Shown in pieces: positions 8,516 to 16,901 of a stretch of DNA of 64,000 bases. The position numbers and the translations under genes are program-made. The stretch covers positions 3,545-67,544 of the forward strand of contig JAEDFO010000003.1 of the NCBI GenBank assembly GCA_016292745.1, written 5' to 3'. The notes beneath the pieces were generated by a model that had not been told where the DNA came from, ran no database searches, and was given only the letters and a program-made list of their open reading frames with translations. Each line of letters begins with the position of its first letter. The stretch's first letter is position 1. This stretch comes from Muribaculaceae bacterium (GTDB taxonomy: Bacteria; Bacteroidota; Bacteroidia; Bacteroidales; Muribaculaceae).

Positions 8516-8523
8516 CAAAGGTA
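8516..8523 (-). promoter_or_regulatory. Candidate -7 element for ybaK-aroC
   Basis: TACCTTTG on the minus strand, an exact TAnnTTTG match, about 22 bases of leader before the ATG at 8487. A TTG lies 22 bases further upstream. Confidence 0.5.
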
Positions 8524-8554
8524 TAAATTTGCCGGCAAAAAATGCCAACCGACA

Positions 8555-8586
8555 ATAAAAAACCGGTCACTTTCAAGCAACCGGTT
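8555..8586 (-). terminator. Terminator of the M23 peptidase gene
   Basis: Arms ACCGGTT/AACCGGT (8580-8586 and 8561-8567) form a perfect 7-bp stem with a 12-base loop. On the minus strand a T-rich run follows at once. It lies 28 bases past the stop at 8615. Confidence 0.8.
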
Positions 8587-8614
8587 ATTGATTTCTTATA
8601 ATAAGGAATGAAAT

Positions 8615-9568
8615 CTATCGTACTCTAAGGGTTTTGCCGATTTTCAGCTTCGTTGTGGTTTTGATGCCATTAAGACGGCACAGTTTCTTAACACTTACAC
8701 CATGACGGCTTGCAATCTTGCCAAGTGTGTCGCCTTTGCGAACACGGTATGTAGCCTTTGATCCACCGGTCTTGTACTTGTTGCTCTTAAGAGTTGAAGC
8801 ATAGCGTGCACGCTGAGCCTTCGGCGAATAGTCACGACCCACTTCGTATGTTTTCTTGTCGAAAGTATACTGGTCGGTGTGAGTAGTCTGGTTGTCAAAA
8901 TCAAAAATAGCCGAAGGATTGATAGCATAGCCCATGAATCGGGTTTCGAAGTGGAGGTGCGAGCCTGTGCTGTGTCCGGTATTGCCACCAAGGGCGATAG
9001 GCTGACCTGCCTTAACAAATTCGTCTTGCTTTACGAGGAAGCGCGAGAGGTGGCCGTAAACGGTCTCAAGGCCGTTATCGTGACGGACAACCACATAATA
9101 GCCATAGCCACGGCGTTCATATTTTGTGATACGCACCTTGCCATCAAATGCCGAGCGGATAGTATCTCCAATCTGCACTTTCAGGTCGATACCTTTGTGC
9201 ATACGGCGGAACCGTGGACGATATCCATAAGGCGATGTTACATAGCCGTGATGAGGCATGCAAAAATTGGTTACATCGATAACCTTGCGGTCAGGAACCT
9301 CAACATTGCGATATGAGTTGACAAGTCCACTGTCCCATCCTATCGAATAGATGTCCTCTTCGGGCTCTTCTTCCTCGAGGAAGTGGTTATCGATATAGTC
9401 GGTAGTTTCCTGTAGGTTAATCTGCGATTCAAAATTCGACTGCATTGCGAGCAGGTCGTCGTGAACGCTGCTATGAGTAACCGACTGCATATTCTGTGCC
9501 ATTGCTGTATGGCACCCAGCAGTCAACAAACCAGCGGCTAATATTGATACAAAATACTTAAAATTCAT
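8615..9568 (-). CDS. M23 family metallopeptidase with C-terminal LysM domain
   Basis: 317 residues, exported. The signal region ends either at a lipobox (LTAGC, Cys19) or after AMA, so a lipoprotein is likely but not certain. The LytM/M23 domain covers about residues 110-220 with the zinc ligands in HKGIDLK and HLHFE and the second His in YGHLSR. A LysM peptidoglycan-binding module fills the last 45 residues (YRVRKGDTLGKIA). All metal ligands are intact, so it should be an active peptidoglycan endopeptidase and not an EnvC-like regulator; this is inferred from motifs. It has its own terminator, and ndk lies 27 bases upstream. Confidence 0.93.
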   Translation of the reverse strand: MNFKYFVSILAAGLLTAGCHTAMAQNMQSVTHSSVHDDLLAMQSNFESQINLQETTDYIDNHFLEEEEPEEDIYSIGWDSGLVNSYRNVEVPDRKVIDVTNFCMPHHGYVTSPYGYRPRFRRMHKGIDLKVQIGDTIRSAFDGKVRITKYERRGYGYYVVVRHDNGLETVYGHLSRFLVKQDEFVKAGQPIALGGNTGHSTGSHLHFETRFMGYAINPSAIFDFDNQTTHTDQYTFDKKTYEVGRDYSPKAQRARYASTLKSNKYKTGGSKATYRVRKGDTLGKIASRHGVSVKKLCRLNGIKTTTKLKIGKTLRVR

Positions 9569-9595
9569 CAGACGTACACTTTTTTTGAGTTAGGC

Positions 9596-10051
9596 TTATG
9601 CCTCGTCGGGCGAATACAAAAACTTCTTTGTCGGATAGTCAAACAATTCACCATCAGCAAAGAATCGCTTCAGCTCAATCTCGGCATTCTCAACCGAATC
9701 AGATGCGTGAATTATGTTCTCCTGACCGCTCATCCCAAAATCGCCACGAATGGTTCCGGGCAGAGCTTTACGTGAATTGGTGGCATCGGTCATTTGACGA
9801 ACCACTGTCACAGCCTCAACACCTTCAATGCCAATCACAATAACAGGAAGTGCCATCATCGAATTAAGCAACGAAGGGAAGAAAGGACGGTCAACCAAAT
9901 GAGCATAATGCTCACGAAGAATATCCTCATGGAGCTGCATCATTTTGATACCTATAATCTTCAAGCCTTTTTTCTCAAATCTCGAAATTATTTCTCCGGC
10001 ATGCTCGCGGGCTATTGCCGACGGTTTTAGTATCACCAATGTCCTTTCCAT
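9596..10051 (-). CDS. ndk: Nucleoside-diphosphate kinase
   Basis: 151 residues, the normal size. Transfers the gamma phosphate of ATP to NDPs through a phosphohistidine. The catalytic His is in NIIHASDS; the N-terminal ERTLVILKPSA and GTIRGDFG are family signatures. A good -7 element lies 36 bases upstream, and the M23 gene follows after 27 bases. Confidence 0.98.
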   Translation of the reverse strand: MERTLVILKPSAIAREHAGEIISRFEKKGLKIIGIKMMQLHEDILREHYAHLVDRPFFPSLLNSMMALPVIVIGIEGVEAVTVVRQMTDATNSRKALPGTIRGDFGMSGQENIIHASDSVENAEIELKRFFADGELFDYPTKKFLYSPDEA

Positions 10052-10086
10052 GTTAAGATATTTTTTGGTTTTTCGTTTTCGACTTT

Positions 10087-10094
10087 CAAATATA
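10087..10094 (-). promoter_or_regulatory. Candidate -7 element of ndk
   Basis: TATATTTG on the minus strand, an exact TAnnTTTG match, giving a leader of about 30 bases. No clear TTTG is seen at the usual distance upstream. Confidence 0.5.
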
Positions 10095-10200
10095 GCGAAA
10101 AATATTCCTTTTTCGCATATACAGAAGGTATAAAAAATTTAAACTCTTGTAATTAATATCTCAGTTTTAATACAAAGAAGTGATATTCAGAAAGTTACAA

Positions 10201-10222
10201 AAATATGTTATATAACATATTT
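10201..10222. repeat. 22-bp perfect palindrome between recG and ndk
   Basis: A perfect inverted repeat with centre TATA, built from AAATATGTTAT and its complement. The first 14 bases counted from 10199 recur exactly at 13193-13206 upstream of ispD. It may be an operator or just AT-rich filler; no bound protein can be named. Confidence 0.6.
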
Positions 10223-10271
10223 CCGAACTTTGTTAAGGACGGAGTTTTTAATCTGTTAATATTTGAAAAAA

Positions 10272-12362
10272 TCAACTTATGAGGCTCCAATTGATTGTCC
10301 GCGAGAAAAGGCTGTTAAGCCCATCGGCAAGGAGCCGGTTCTTGGGTTTTGACAAATCTGGGTCGTCATCAATCACAGCTGTGGCCACATCGCGGGCAAG
10401 CTGAACCATCTGCCCATCACGGGCAAGATTGGCAATCTTCAAGTCGAAGGCAATGCCACTCTGCTGAGTGCCTTCCATATCGCCTGGGCCACGGAATTTC
10501 ATGTCGGCCTCAGCAATGACGAATCCGTCGCTGGTTTCGGTCATCAGTTCGAGACGCTTGCGGGTGTCAGCGCTTATTTTGGGATTCGACATAAGTATAC
10601 AGTAAGCTTGGTCGGCACCACGCCCAACACGTCCACGCAATTGGTGAAGCTGCGACAGGCCAAACCTTTCGGAATTCTCAATCACCATCACCGACGCATT
10701 GGGCACATTAACCCCCACTTCGATGACAGTCGTGGCAACCATAATATCAGCCTGATGGGTTACAAACAACTGCATCTGATAGTCCTTTTCAGATGGCTTC
10801 ATCTCGCCATGTACAAAGCATACCTTACGGTCAGGAAATGTTTCGCACACCTGCTGATAACCCTCTTCGAGATTGCGCAAATCGAGCTTCTCACTCTCGT
10901 GAATCAGCGGATACACTATATAAACCTGACGTCCCTGCTGAAGCTGCTGGCCAATGAACCGGTTCACGCTGTTGCGATGGTTATCGTAGCGAAGGAGGGT
11001 TTGCACCGGCTTACGTCCCGGCGGAAACTCGTCGATAACCGAAACGTCGAGGTCTCCGTATATTGTCATTGCAAGAGTTCGCGGTATAGGCGTGGCTGTC
11101 ATTACAAGCACATGCGGAGGAACCGCATTCTTCTTCCACAACTTGGCACGTTGAGCCACTCCGAAGCGGTGCTGCTCATCGATTACAACCAGGCCAAGAT
11201 TGCGGAACAGCACATTGTCCTCAATAACAGCATGGGTGCCGATAAGAATATTGAGCGAGCCATCCTGCAAAGAGGCATGGATTCGTTCGCGCTCCTTTTT
11301 TCGAGTTGAGCCTGTAAGCAGAGCCACCGTCACCCCAATCTTCTCGGCCATGGCATTGATTGTTGCAAAATGCTGGGTGGCAAGAATCTCAGTAGGAGCC
11401 ATAATGCACCCCTGATACCCATTGCCAACCGCTATGAGTATGGTAAGGAAAGCCACCAAGGTCTTCCCGCTTCCCACATCACCTTGCAGCAAACGGTTCA
11501 TCTGTCGTCCGGTGCGCATACTGTTGCGAATTTCCTTTATTACGCGTTTCTGGGCTCCGGTAAGCGGAAACGGCATATGATTATTATAGAAATTCATGAA
11601 TGGCTCACCCACTACATTGAAAGTGAAACCTTGTAATGAGCTGTTGCGCTGTTTGGTGTAGCGGAGTATATTGAGCTGAAGAAAAAACAATTCGTCGAAC
11701 TTCAGACGTTCCTGCGCCTTGTTCAGCGCCTGTACCGATTCTGGGCGATGAATATTTCGCAGCGCGGCATCGAGCGGCATCAGATGATTTGCGCGGATTA
11801 TTTCGTCGGGCAAAGTCTCATCTATTAACTTCACCGAACTGAGCAGATTCTCGACAAGCTGGCGGATGTTACGCGAGGTGAACGAACGGTTACGGAGCGT
11901 TTCGGTTATGTAATACACACCTTGAAGGCCTTTAATTTCAGTCTCAGGCTTATATACGTCAATTTCGGGATGTGTGAGGTTATAGCGACCGTTAAACATG
12001 GTCGGTTTCCCGAAAAGTATATACTCAACGCCGGTGTGGTAGTTCTCTTGTATGTATTTCACGCGATTAAACCACACCACCTCAATAGTTCCTGAACCAT
12101 CGTTAAATAGCGCGTGCAGACGTCGGCGAGCGCCTTCGCCATGAGCAGTGAAGCCAAGGAAACGGCCCTTCAGCTGGATATACGGCATATCGCCCTGCAG
12201 ATTCGCTATCTTGTATATCGAGCTACGGTCGATATACCTGAACGGGAAATAGTACAGCAAATCGCGGAACGAATGGATATCCAGTTGTTTGGCCAGCATT
12301 TCGGCACGCTTTGGCCCTACTCCTGAAAGGAATTTTATGTCGATACGACTTAAATCGCTCAT
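10272..12362 (-). CDS. recG: ATP-dependent DNA helicase RecG
   Basis: 696 residues, normal length. Branch-migration helicase that remodels stalled forks and recombination intermediates. The N-terminal wedge/OB domain is followed by a superfamily 2 core: Walker A GDVGSGKT, Walker B with DEQHR, TATPIPRTLA (motif III), and VIEVGVNVPNASVM with QLRGRVGRG (motifs V-VI). The ATG overlaps the ispD stop in an ATGA junction (12359-12362), so translation is coupled to ispD. Confidence 0.98.
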   Translation of the reverse strand: MSDLSRIDIKFLSGVGPKRAEMLAKQLDIHSFRDLLYYFPFRYIDRSSIYKIANLQGDMPYIQLKGRFLGFTAHGEGARRRLHALFNDGSGTIEVVWFNRVKYIQENYHTGVEYILFGKPTMFNGRYNLTHPEIDVYKPETEIKGLQGVYYITETLRNRSFTSRNIRQLVENLLSSVKLIDETLPDEIIRANHLMPLDAALRNIHRPESVQALNKAQERLKFDELFFLQLNILRYTKQRNSSLQGFTFNVVGEPFMNFYNNHMPFPLTGAQKRVIKEIRNSMRTGRQMNRLLQGDVGSGKTLVAFLTILIAVGNGYQGCIMAPTEILATQHFATINAMAEKIGVTVALLTGSTRKKERERIHASLQDGSLNILIGTHAVIEDNVLFRNLGLVVIDEQHRFGVAQRAKLWKKNAVPPHVLVMTATPIPRTLAMTIYGDLDVSVIDEFPPGRKPVQTLLRYDNHRNSVNRFIGQQLQQGRQVYIVYPLIHESEKLDLRNLEEGYQQVCETFPDRKVCFVHGEMKPSEKDYQMQLFVTHQADIMVATTVIEVGVNVPNASVMVIENSERFGLSQLHQLRGRVGRGADQAYCILMSNPKISADTRKRLELMTETSDGFVIAEADMKFRGPGDMEGTQQSGIAFDLKIANLARDGQMVQLARDVATAVIDDDPDLSKPKNRLLADGLNSLFSRTINWSLIS

Positions 12363-13036
12363 TGATTATCAATATAATATTGTGCTATAAGCAAGTCGAT
12401 GGGATGAGTTATCTTTATATTGCTGATTTCACCTGAGTACAGAGACACCTTGGCACCACTTGCCTCGACCACAGAGGCATCATCAGTGAAATGCTCAGAG
12501 AACGGCTGCGAGTATGCCTGGCGGAGAAGCGAAAGGCTGAAGGTTTGGGGGGTTTGCACCGCCCGCAGTTCGCTGCGTGTGAGCGAAATGCTATCACCAT
12601 CAGTTAAAACCTTGCGTACACTGTCAACTACCGGAATCACCGGCACGGCAGCGCCATGGCTCTCAGCCTCGTCAAATGAGCGTCGAATCATGTCGGCACT
12701 CACCAATGGCCGTACTCCATCGTGCACGGCAACAAGTCCATCGGCATCCGACGGTATCAAGCTAAGCCCGTTGAGCACCGAATGGAAACGTGTTGCGCCC
12801 GCATAGGCTATTGCCTCCGGCGATACAAATGAATGACGTCGACACAGATTGTTCCACCGCTCAACCTCTTGTTCGGCCAACACAAGCACAATAGAGATAT
12901 CGTCGACGGCACTACGAAATGCATCGATAGTGTGCATAAGCACTGGCCTACCACACAAATCAATGAATTGCTTGGGCAACGCCGTATTCATACGACTTCC
13001 CTTTCCTCCTGCCACTATTATTGCATATCTTTTCAT
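12359..13036 (-). CDS. ispD: 2-C-methyl-D-erythritol 4-phosphate cytidylyltransferase
   Basis: 225 residues, family length. Forms CDP-methylerythritol in the MEP isoprenoid pathway. The nucleotide-binding N-terminus AGGKGSRM, the HDGVRPLVS motif, and RSELRAVQTPQTF are all present. Upstream, TAATTTTG (13048-13041) is a consensus -7 box so close to the ATG that a leaderless or very short leader mRNA would result. A strong terminator lies just beyond at 13064-13096. Confidence 0.97.
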   Translation of the reverse strand: MKRYAIIVAGGKGSRMNTALPKQFIDLCGRPVLMHTIDAFRSAVDDISIVLVLAEQEVERWNNLCRRHSFVSPEAIAYAGATRFHSVLNGLSLIPSDADGLVAVHDGVRPLVSADMIRRSFDEAESHGAAVPVIPVVDSVRKVLTDGDSISLTRSELRAVQTPQTFSLSLLRQAYSQPFSEHFTDDASVVEASGAKVSLYSGEISNIKITHPIDLLIAQYYIDNQ

Positions 13037-13063
13037 AGCACAAAATTACGAAACGCACAACAA

Positions 13064-13096
13064 TAAAAAAAGGGGCAATTACCAAAATTGTCCCTT
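13064..13096 (-). terminator. Intrinsic terminator upstream of ispD
   Basis: On the minus strand AAGGGACAATT, a 5-base loop and AATTGCCCCTT form an 11-bp stem with one G-U pair, followed by seven T. It probably ends the lpxH transcript after a long 3' tail; an attenuator role for ispD is less likely because an ispD -7 box lies downstream. Confidence 0.8.
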
Positions 13097-13387
13097 CCTA
13101 TGGTCTTCAAATAGGTATAACTTTTAAGGTAAAAAAGATTGTTTTAGGTTTATGCCGCAAATTTCGGCCCTTTTTATTTGTCCTCCAAATAAAAAAATAT
13201 GTTATAAAATATGTTTTTAGAAAAACGAAAACCAAATTAATTACTGAGAAATATTATATACCTATTTTTCAGCTATTTAGATATTTGTATATAAATATAT
13301 AAAATTGTTAAATTTGGTTATAAAACAAATTTTCGTTAGAAAATCGTCACCAAAGTGCAATATAGATTTAGAGTCAATGCTCTACGC
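13097..13387. other. AT-rich intergenic stretch, no gene seen
   Basis: About 290 bases between the lpxH stop and the terminator before ispD. Very AT-rich, with a 14-base copy of the half-palindrome found at 10199-10212 (here 13193-13206). I see no plausible open frame and no exact TAnnTTTG element on the minus strand. Confidence 0.6.
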
Positions 13388-14128
13388 TCAATATGAGCCG
13401 AATTTGAGTTCTCGGCCATCGAATTCGCAATAGCTGAAATGGCTGATGCCATCGCCAAGTACCACAAACTGCGAACCACGAGCCAGGCGCTCATCGACAA
13501 TACAATGTAGATGCCCAAACACGAAATAGTCAATTTCTCCGGGATACGATTCGGCAAACTCACGAAGATGCACGAGGTGTCGCTGCACGCACGCCTCAAT
13601 ATCAGCATTGCCGCCATAGCCATTGCGACTACTCGACGACCATGCAAAAGCAAACGGCACAGTCCAGCGTGGATGTACAGCACTAAACAATTTCTGCGCC
13701 AAACGGTTGCGGAACAATGCGCGAATAAATCGGAATCCTGCTGATTTATGGCCCACGCCATCGCCATGTTCCAGAAAGAAGCGTTTACCCGATAATTCCA
13801 CCACACGACTACCGTCTACGACCTCTATTCCTATCTCGCTCTGCATATACGAGAACAGCCAAATATCGTGATTACCCAGAAACCAATAAACCTTAACACC
13901 GGCATCAACCAAACGTGCTAAAGCTCCAAGAAACCGCACATGTCCCTTGGGCACCACATATCGATATTCATACCAATAATCAAGGATGTCACCAAGGAGA
14001 TAGAGGGCAGATGCATGGTCGCGTATCGATTCAAGCCAAGCTACAACACGCTTCTCATGAGCTTGCGCATCGGCAATATATCGTGCTCCAAGATGTAAAT
14101 CGGATATGAAATATACTTTGTTGCGCAT
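13388..14128 (-). CDS. lpxH: UDP-2,3-diacylglucosamine diphosphatase (LpxH-type)
   Basis: 246 residues, calcineurin-like metallophosphoesterase acting in lipid A synthesis: UDP-2,3-diacylglucosamine to lipid X plus UMP. Metal motifs in order: DLHLG near residue 10, LGDILDYWYE, GNHDIW and GHLH near residue 206. The position of LGDILDYW and the length fit LpxH; other phosphoesterases of the fold remain possible. It begins 9 bases after the sufT-like gene and is the last gene of this minus-strand run. Confidence 0.9.
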   Translation of the reverse strand: MRNKVYFISDLHLGARYIADAQAHEKRVVAWLESIRDHASALYLLGDILDYWYEYRYVVPKGHVRFLGALARLVDAGVKVYWFLGNHDIWLFSYMQSEIGIEVVDGSRVVELSGKRFFLEHGDGVGHKSAGFRFIRALFRNRLAQKLFSAVHPRWTVPFAFAWSSSSRNGYGGNADIEACVQRHLVHLREFAESYPGEIDYFVFGHLHCIVDERLARGSQFVVLGDGISHFSYCEFDGRELKFGSY

Positions 14129-14137
14129 ATTGTTTAG

Positions 14138-14458
14138 TTATAGCAGGCCAAGCTCAAGTTTTGCCTCTTCACTCATCATGTCGGCATTCCATTCCGGCTC
14201 AAACACCAGCTGAAGGTCGACGCTTGACACGCCATCTATGCTTTCAATCTTCAGACGGATATCCTCCATGATGAAGTCAGAAGCCGGACAATTAGGAGCA
14301 GTAAGGGTCATGTCGATGTGCACAACGGCATCGTCATCAACATCGATTTTATACACAAGGCCCAAAGAATACACATCGACAGGTATTTCAGGGTCGTAAA
14401 CTGTTTTCAGCAGCTCAACGGTTTTTTCCGTTATCCGAAGTCGTTCATCATCATTCAT
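14138..14458 (-). CDS. MIP18/DUF59 family protein (SufT-like)
   Basis: 106 residues made up almost wholly of a DUF59 domain: VYDPEIPVDVYSLGLVYKID, then LTAPNCPASDFI with the conserved Cys, then VDLQLVFEPEW. Such proteins assist iron-sulfur cluster maturation (SufT, CIA2). The start at 14458 is chosen because residues encoded upstream lie in the glyA terminator. lpxH follows after 9 bases. No suf genes are adjacent, so the Fe-S role is from family knowledge only. Confidence 0.9.
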   Translation of the reverse strand: MNDDERLRITEKTVELLKTVYDPEIPVDVYSLGLVYKIDVDDDAVVHIDMTLTAPNCPASDFIMEDIRLKIESIDGVSSVDLQLVFEPEWNADMMSEEAKLELGLL

Positions 14459-14472
14459 GACACAAAAATAAT

Positions 14473-14507
14473 AAAAAAAGCGTTGACACCACAACAGATG
14501 CCAACGC
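14473..14507 (-). terminator. Terminator downstream of glyA
   Basis: Minus strand: GCGTTGGCA and TGTCAACGC (14507-14499 and 14488-14480) form a 9-bp stem with one G-U pair, followed by seven T. It separates glyA from the sufT-like gene. Confidence 0.8.
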
Positions 14508-14537
14508 ATATAATTGATTTATTCAAAAAAGAGTCAA

Positions 14538-15818
14538 TTAATAGGCAAACATCGGATATTCAACCATGATTGAGTTAACCTTTTCGCGAACAGCCTTGAT
14601 AACGGCATCGTTTTCAGGATTCGAGAGTACAGTGTCGATCATTTCAACGATTTCGCCCATCAGTTCCTCCTTGGCACCACGAGTGGTGATAGCAGGAGTG
14701 CCCAGACGGATACCTGAAGTCTGGAAAGGTGAACGAGAATCGAACGGAACCATATTCTTGTTAGCAGTGATATCGGAAGCCACAAGCACTTTCTCGGCCA
14801 CTTTACCTGTCAGGTTAGGGAACTTGGTACGCAAGTCGACAAGAATGCAATGGTTGTCGGTACCACCCGAAACAATCTTATAGCCCTTGTCGATAAGAGC
14901 CTGGGCCATAACCTTAGCATTCTTTACCACCTGAGTCTGATATTCCTTGAATTCAGGCTGCAGAGCTTCGCCGAATGCCACTGCTTTGGCTGCAATAACA
15001 TGCTCAAGCGGACCGCCCTGCACACCCGGGAAAACAGCCGAATCGATAAGCGACGACATCTTGCGGATTTCTCCCTTGTTGTTGGTCTTGCCGAATGGAT
15101 TGTCGAAATCCTCGCCCATCATGATTACACCGCCACGAGGACCGCGCAGAGTTTTGTGGGTAGTTGTTGTAACAATGTGGGCATACTTCACGGGATTATC
15201 GAGCAATCCAGCAGCAATGATGCCGGCCGGATGAGCCATATCGAACATGAATATAGCACCTACCTCATCGGCAATCTTGCGGATACGGGCATAATCCCAT
15301 TCGCGGGAATAAGCACTTGCTCCGCCGACAATCAATTTCGGACGCTCGCGACGGGCTACTTCCTCCATCTGGTCGTAATCGATAAGATTTGTATCGGCCG
15401 TAACATTATATTCAACTGCATTAAACACCAAGCCAGAGAAGTTCACCGGTGAACCGTGCGAAAGGTGACCGCCATGCGACAAGTTGAGGCCCATGAATGT
15501 ATCGCCCGGCTTGAGCACCGACATAAACACAGCCATGTTGGCCTGCGCACCAGAGTGCGGTTGCACATTGGCATACTTTGCACCAAAAAGGCGTTTCAAA
15601 CGGTCGATGGCAAGATTTTCGGCCTCGTCCACCACTTCACAACCGCCATAATAGCGGTGAGCGGGATAACCCTCTGCATATTTGTTGGTAAGACACGAGC
15701 CCATTGCACGCATCACCTGGTCGCTTACAAAGTTCTCAGAGGCAATTAGTTCAATTCCTTTCTTCTGGCGCTGATGTTCGCGCTCGATAATGTCGAAAAT
15801 CTGATTGTCGTTCTGCAT
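14538..15818 (-). CDS. glyA: Serine hydroxymethyltransferase
   Basis: 426 residues, standard. PLP enzyme interconverting serine and glycine with tetrahydrofolate; main source of one-carbon units for purines and thymidylate. The PLP lysine is in VTTTTHKTLRGPRGG; GIELIASENF and FMGLNLSHGGHLSHG are also diagnostic. The ATG at 15818 gives the family N-terminus; 18 upstream in-frame residues are Asn-rich and unrelated. Part of the pyrB-pyrI-flavin reductase-glyA run, ending at a strong terminator. Confidence 0.98.
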   Translation of the reverse strand: MQNDNQIFDIIEREHQRQKKGIELIASENFVSDQVMRAMGSCLTNKYAEGYPAHRYYGGCEVVDEAENLAIDRLKRLFGAKYANVQPHSGAQANMAVFMSVLKPGDTFMGLNLSHGGHLSHGSPVNFSGLVFNAVEYNVTADTNLIDYDQMEEVARRERPKLIVGGASAYSREWDYARIRKIADEVGAIFMFDMAHPAGIIAAGLLDNPVKYAHIVTTTTHKTLRGPRGGVIMMGEDFDNPFGKTNNKGEIRKMSSLIDSAVFPGVQGGPLEHVIAAKAVAFGEALQPEFKEYQTQVVKNAKVMAQALIDKGYKIVSGGTDNHCILVDLRTKFPNLTGKVAEKVLVASDITANKNMVPFDSRSPFQTSGIRLGTPAITTRGAKEELMGEIVEMIDTVLSNPENDAVIKAVREKVNSIMVEYPMFAY

Positions 15819-15841
15819 ATTATTGTTGATTATTTGATTGT

Positions 15842-16414
15842 TTATTTTATTGGTTTCTTTCGCACGCTCCACCCGAAATGGCCAATGTAATCGCCCATCT
15901 TGTAATACTTTCCGTGGTTATACACCAACATCCGGGCTTGGTCGAGATTGAAAGCACCGGACTCGGGGTCAATGTAGCGGTCGTCGGCTATTACATTTAC
16001 CACGTCGGCTATAAACATATGGTGAGTACCCAGCTCGAGCACTTCGCGCACCTTGCATTCAATTGAAAGTGGCGATTGCTCAATATACGGCGATGCTACT
16101 TTCTGTCCGGCCACAGCAGTAAGCCCCATTGCCTCGAATTTGTTGACATCGGCGCCCGACTTCACTCCGCACCAGTCGGTGGCACGTGCAAGGTCCTCGG
16201 TGGTGAGATTTATGGTGAATTCGCCGTTGCGCTTTATTATGTCGTAACTGTGGCGGCTTGGGCGCACCGAGATATAGCACATCGGCGGGTCGGTGCATAT
16301 CGTGCCGGTCCAGCTCACAGTAAACACATTATACTCCGATGCATCCTTTCCACAGCTCACAAGCACTGCGGGCAAGGGATAAATCATTGTTCCGGGTTTC
16401 CAGCTCTGCTTCAT
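15842..16414 (-). CDS. Flavin reductase family protein (FMN-binding split barrel)
   Basis: 190 residues. The split-barrel flavin reductase-like fold is shown by the N-terminal PLPAVLVSC, NVFTVSWTGTICTDPPM, ISVRPSRHSYDIIK and the central EFTINLTT pattern; C-terminal GHFGWSVRK. Members bind FMN and either reduce free flavin with NAD(P)H or act as redox partners; the exact reaction here is unknown. It sits 18 bases after pyrI and 23 before glyA, so it shares their transcript. Confidence 0.88.
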   Translation of the reverse strand: MKQSWKPGTMIYPLPAVLVSCGKDASEYNVFTVSWTGTICTDPPMCYISVRPSRHSYDIIKRNGEFTINLTTEDLARATDWCGVKSGADVNKFEAMGLTAVAGQKVASPYIEQSPLSIECKVREVLELGTHHMFIADVVNVIADDRYIDPESGAFNLDQARMLVYNHGKYYKMGDYIGHFGWSVRKKPIK

Positions 16415-16432
16415 TAATAAAGTGGAGTTAGT

Positions 16433-16894
16433 TTATTTCAAAGTAATATCGGCTGCCTCAATCTTTTTGCCACAGTAGTGGCACTGCAGGAGCAAGTTAG
16501 TGCGGTTGAGCACATGGAAACGTGTGGCCATTGGCTCGTTGTTGCTTATGCACTTAGGATTGTTGCATTTTACGATGTCGGTGAGTTCATCGGGAAGAGT
16601 AACACAATGCTTGTCGACAATCTCGAAATTGCGGATTACGTTGATTTTAACATTAGGGGCAATCACGGCAATGCGATTGAGTGTCGACTCAGGGAAAAAT
16701 ACATTGGCCACCTTTATTATGCCCTTCTTTCCCATTCGCTTGCTGTCGAGGTTATTTCCGATAGTCACACTGCTTTCGAGGCATTGGATGCCAAGCAGAT
16801 TCACCACCTTAAACAATGCCTTGGGTGGAATATGGTCGATAACAGTACCGTTTTCAAGAGCGGCAACGGCAAGTTCTTTCTTATTGCTGTTCAT
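16433..16894 (-). CDS. pyrI: Aspartate carbamoyltransferase regulatory subunit
   Basis: 153 residues. The allosteric subunit of ATCase; binds CTP/ATP in the N-terminal domain and zinc in the C-terminal domain. Four zinc cysteines are visible in the CNNPKCI and CHYCGKK motifs (about 109, 114, 138, 141). NGTVIDHIPP at the N-terminus is the nucleotide-effector region. It follows pyrB after 7 bases. Its presence implies a dodecameric, feedback-regulated ATCase as in enteric bacteria. Confidence 0.97.
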   Translation of the reverse strand: MNSNKKELAVAALENGTVIDHIPPKALFKVVNLLGIQCLESSVTIGNNLDSKRMGKKGIIKVANVFFPESTLNRIAVIAPNVKINVIRNFEIVDKHCVTLPDELTDIVKCNNPKCISNNEPMATRFHVLNRTNLLLQCHYCGKKIEAADITLK

Positions 16895-16901
16895 AAATAG
16901 C

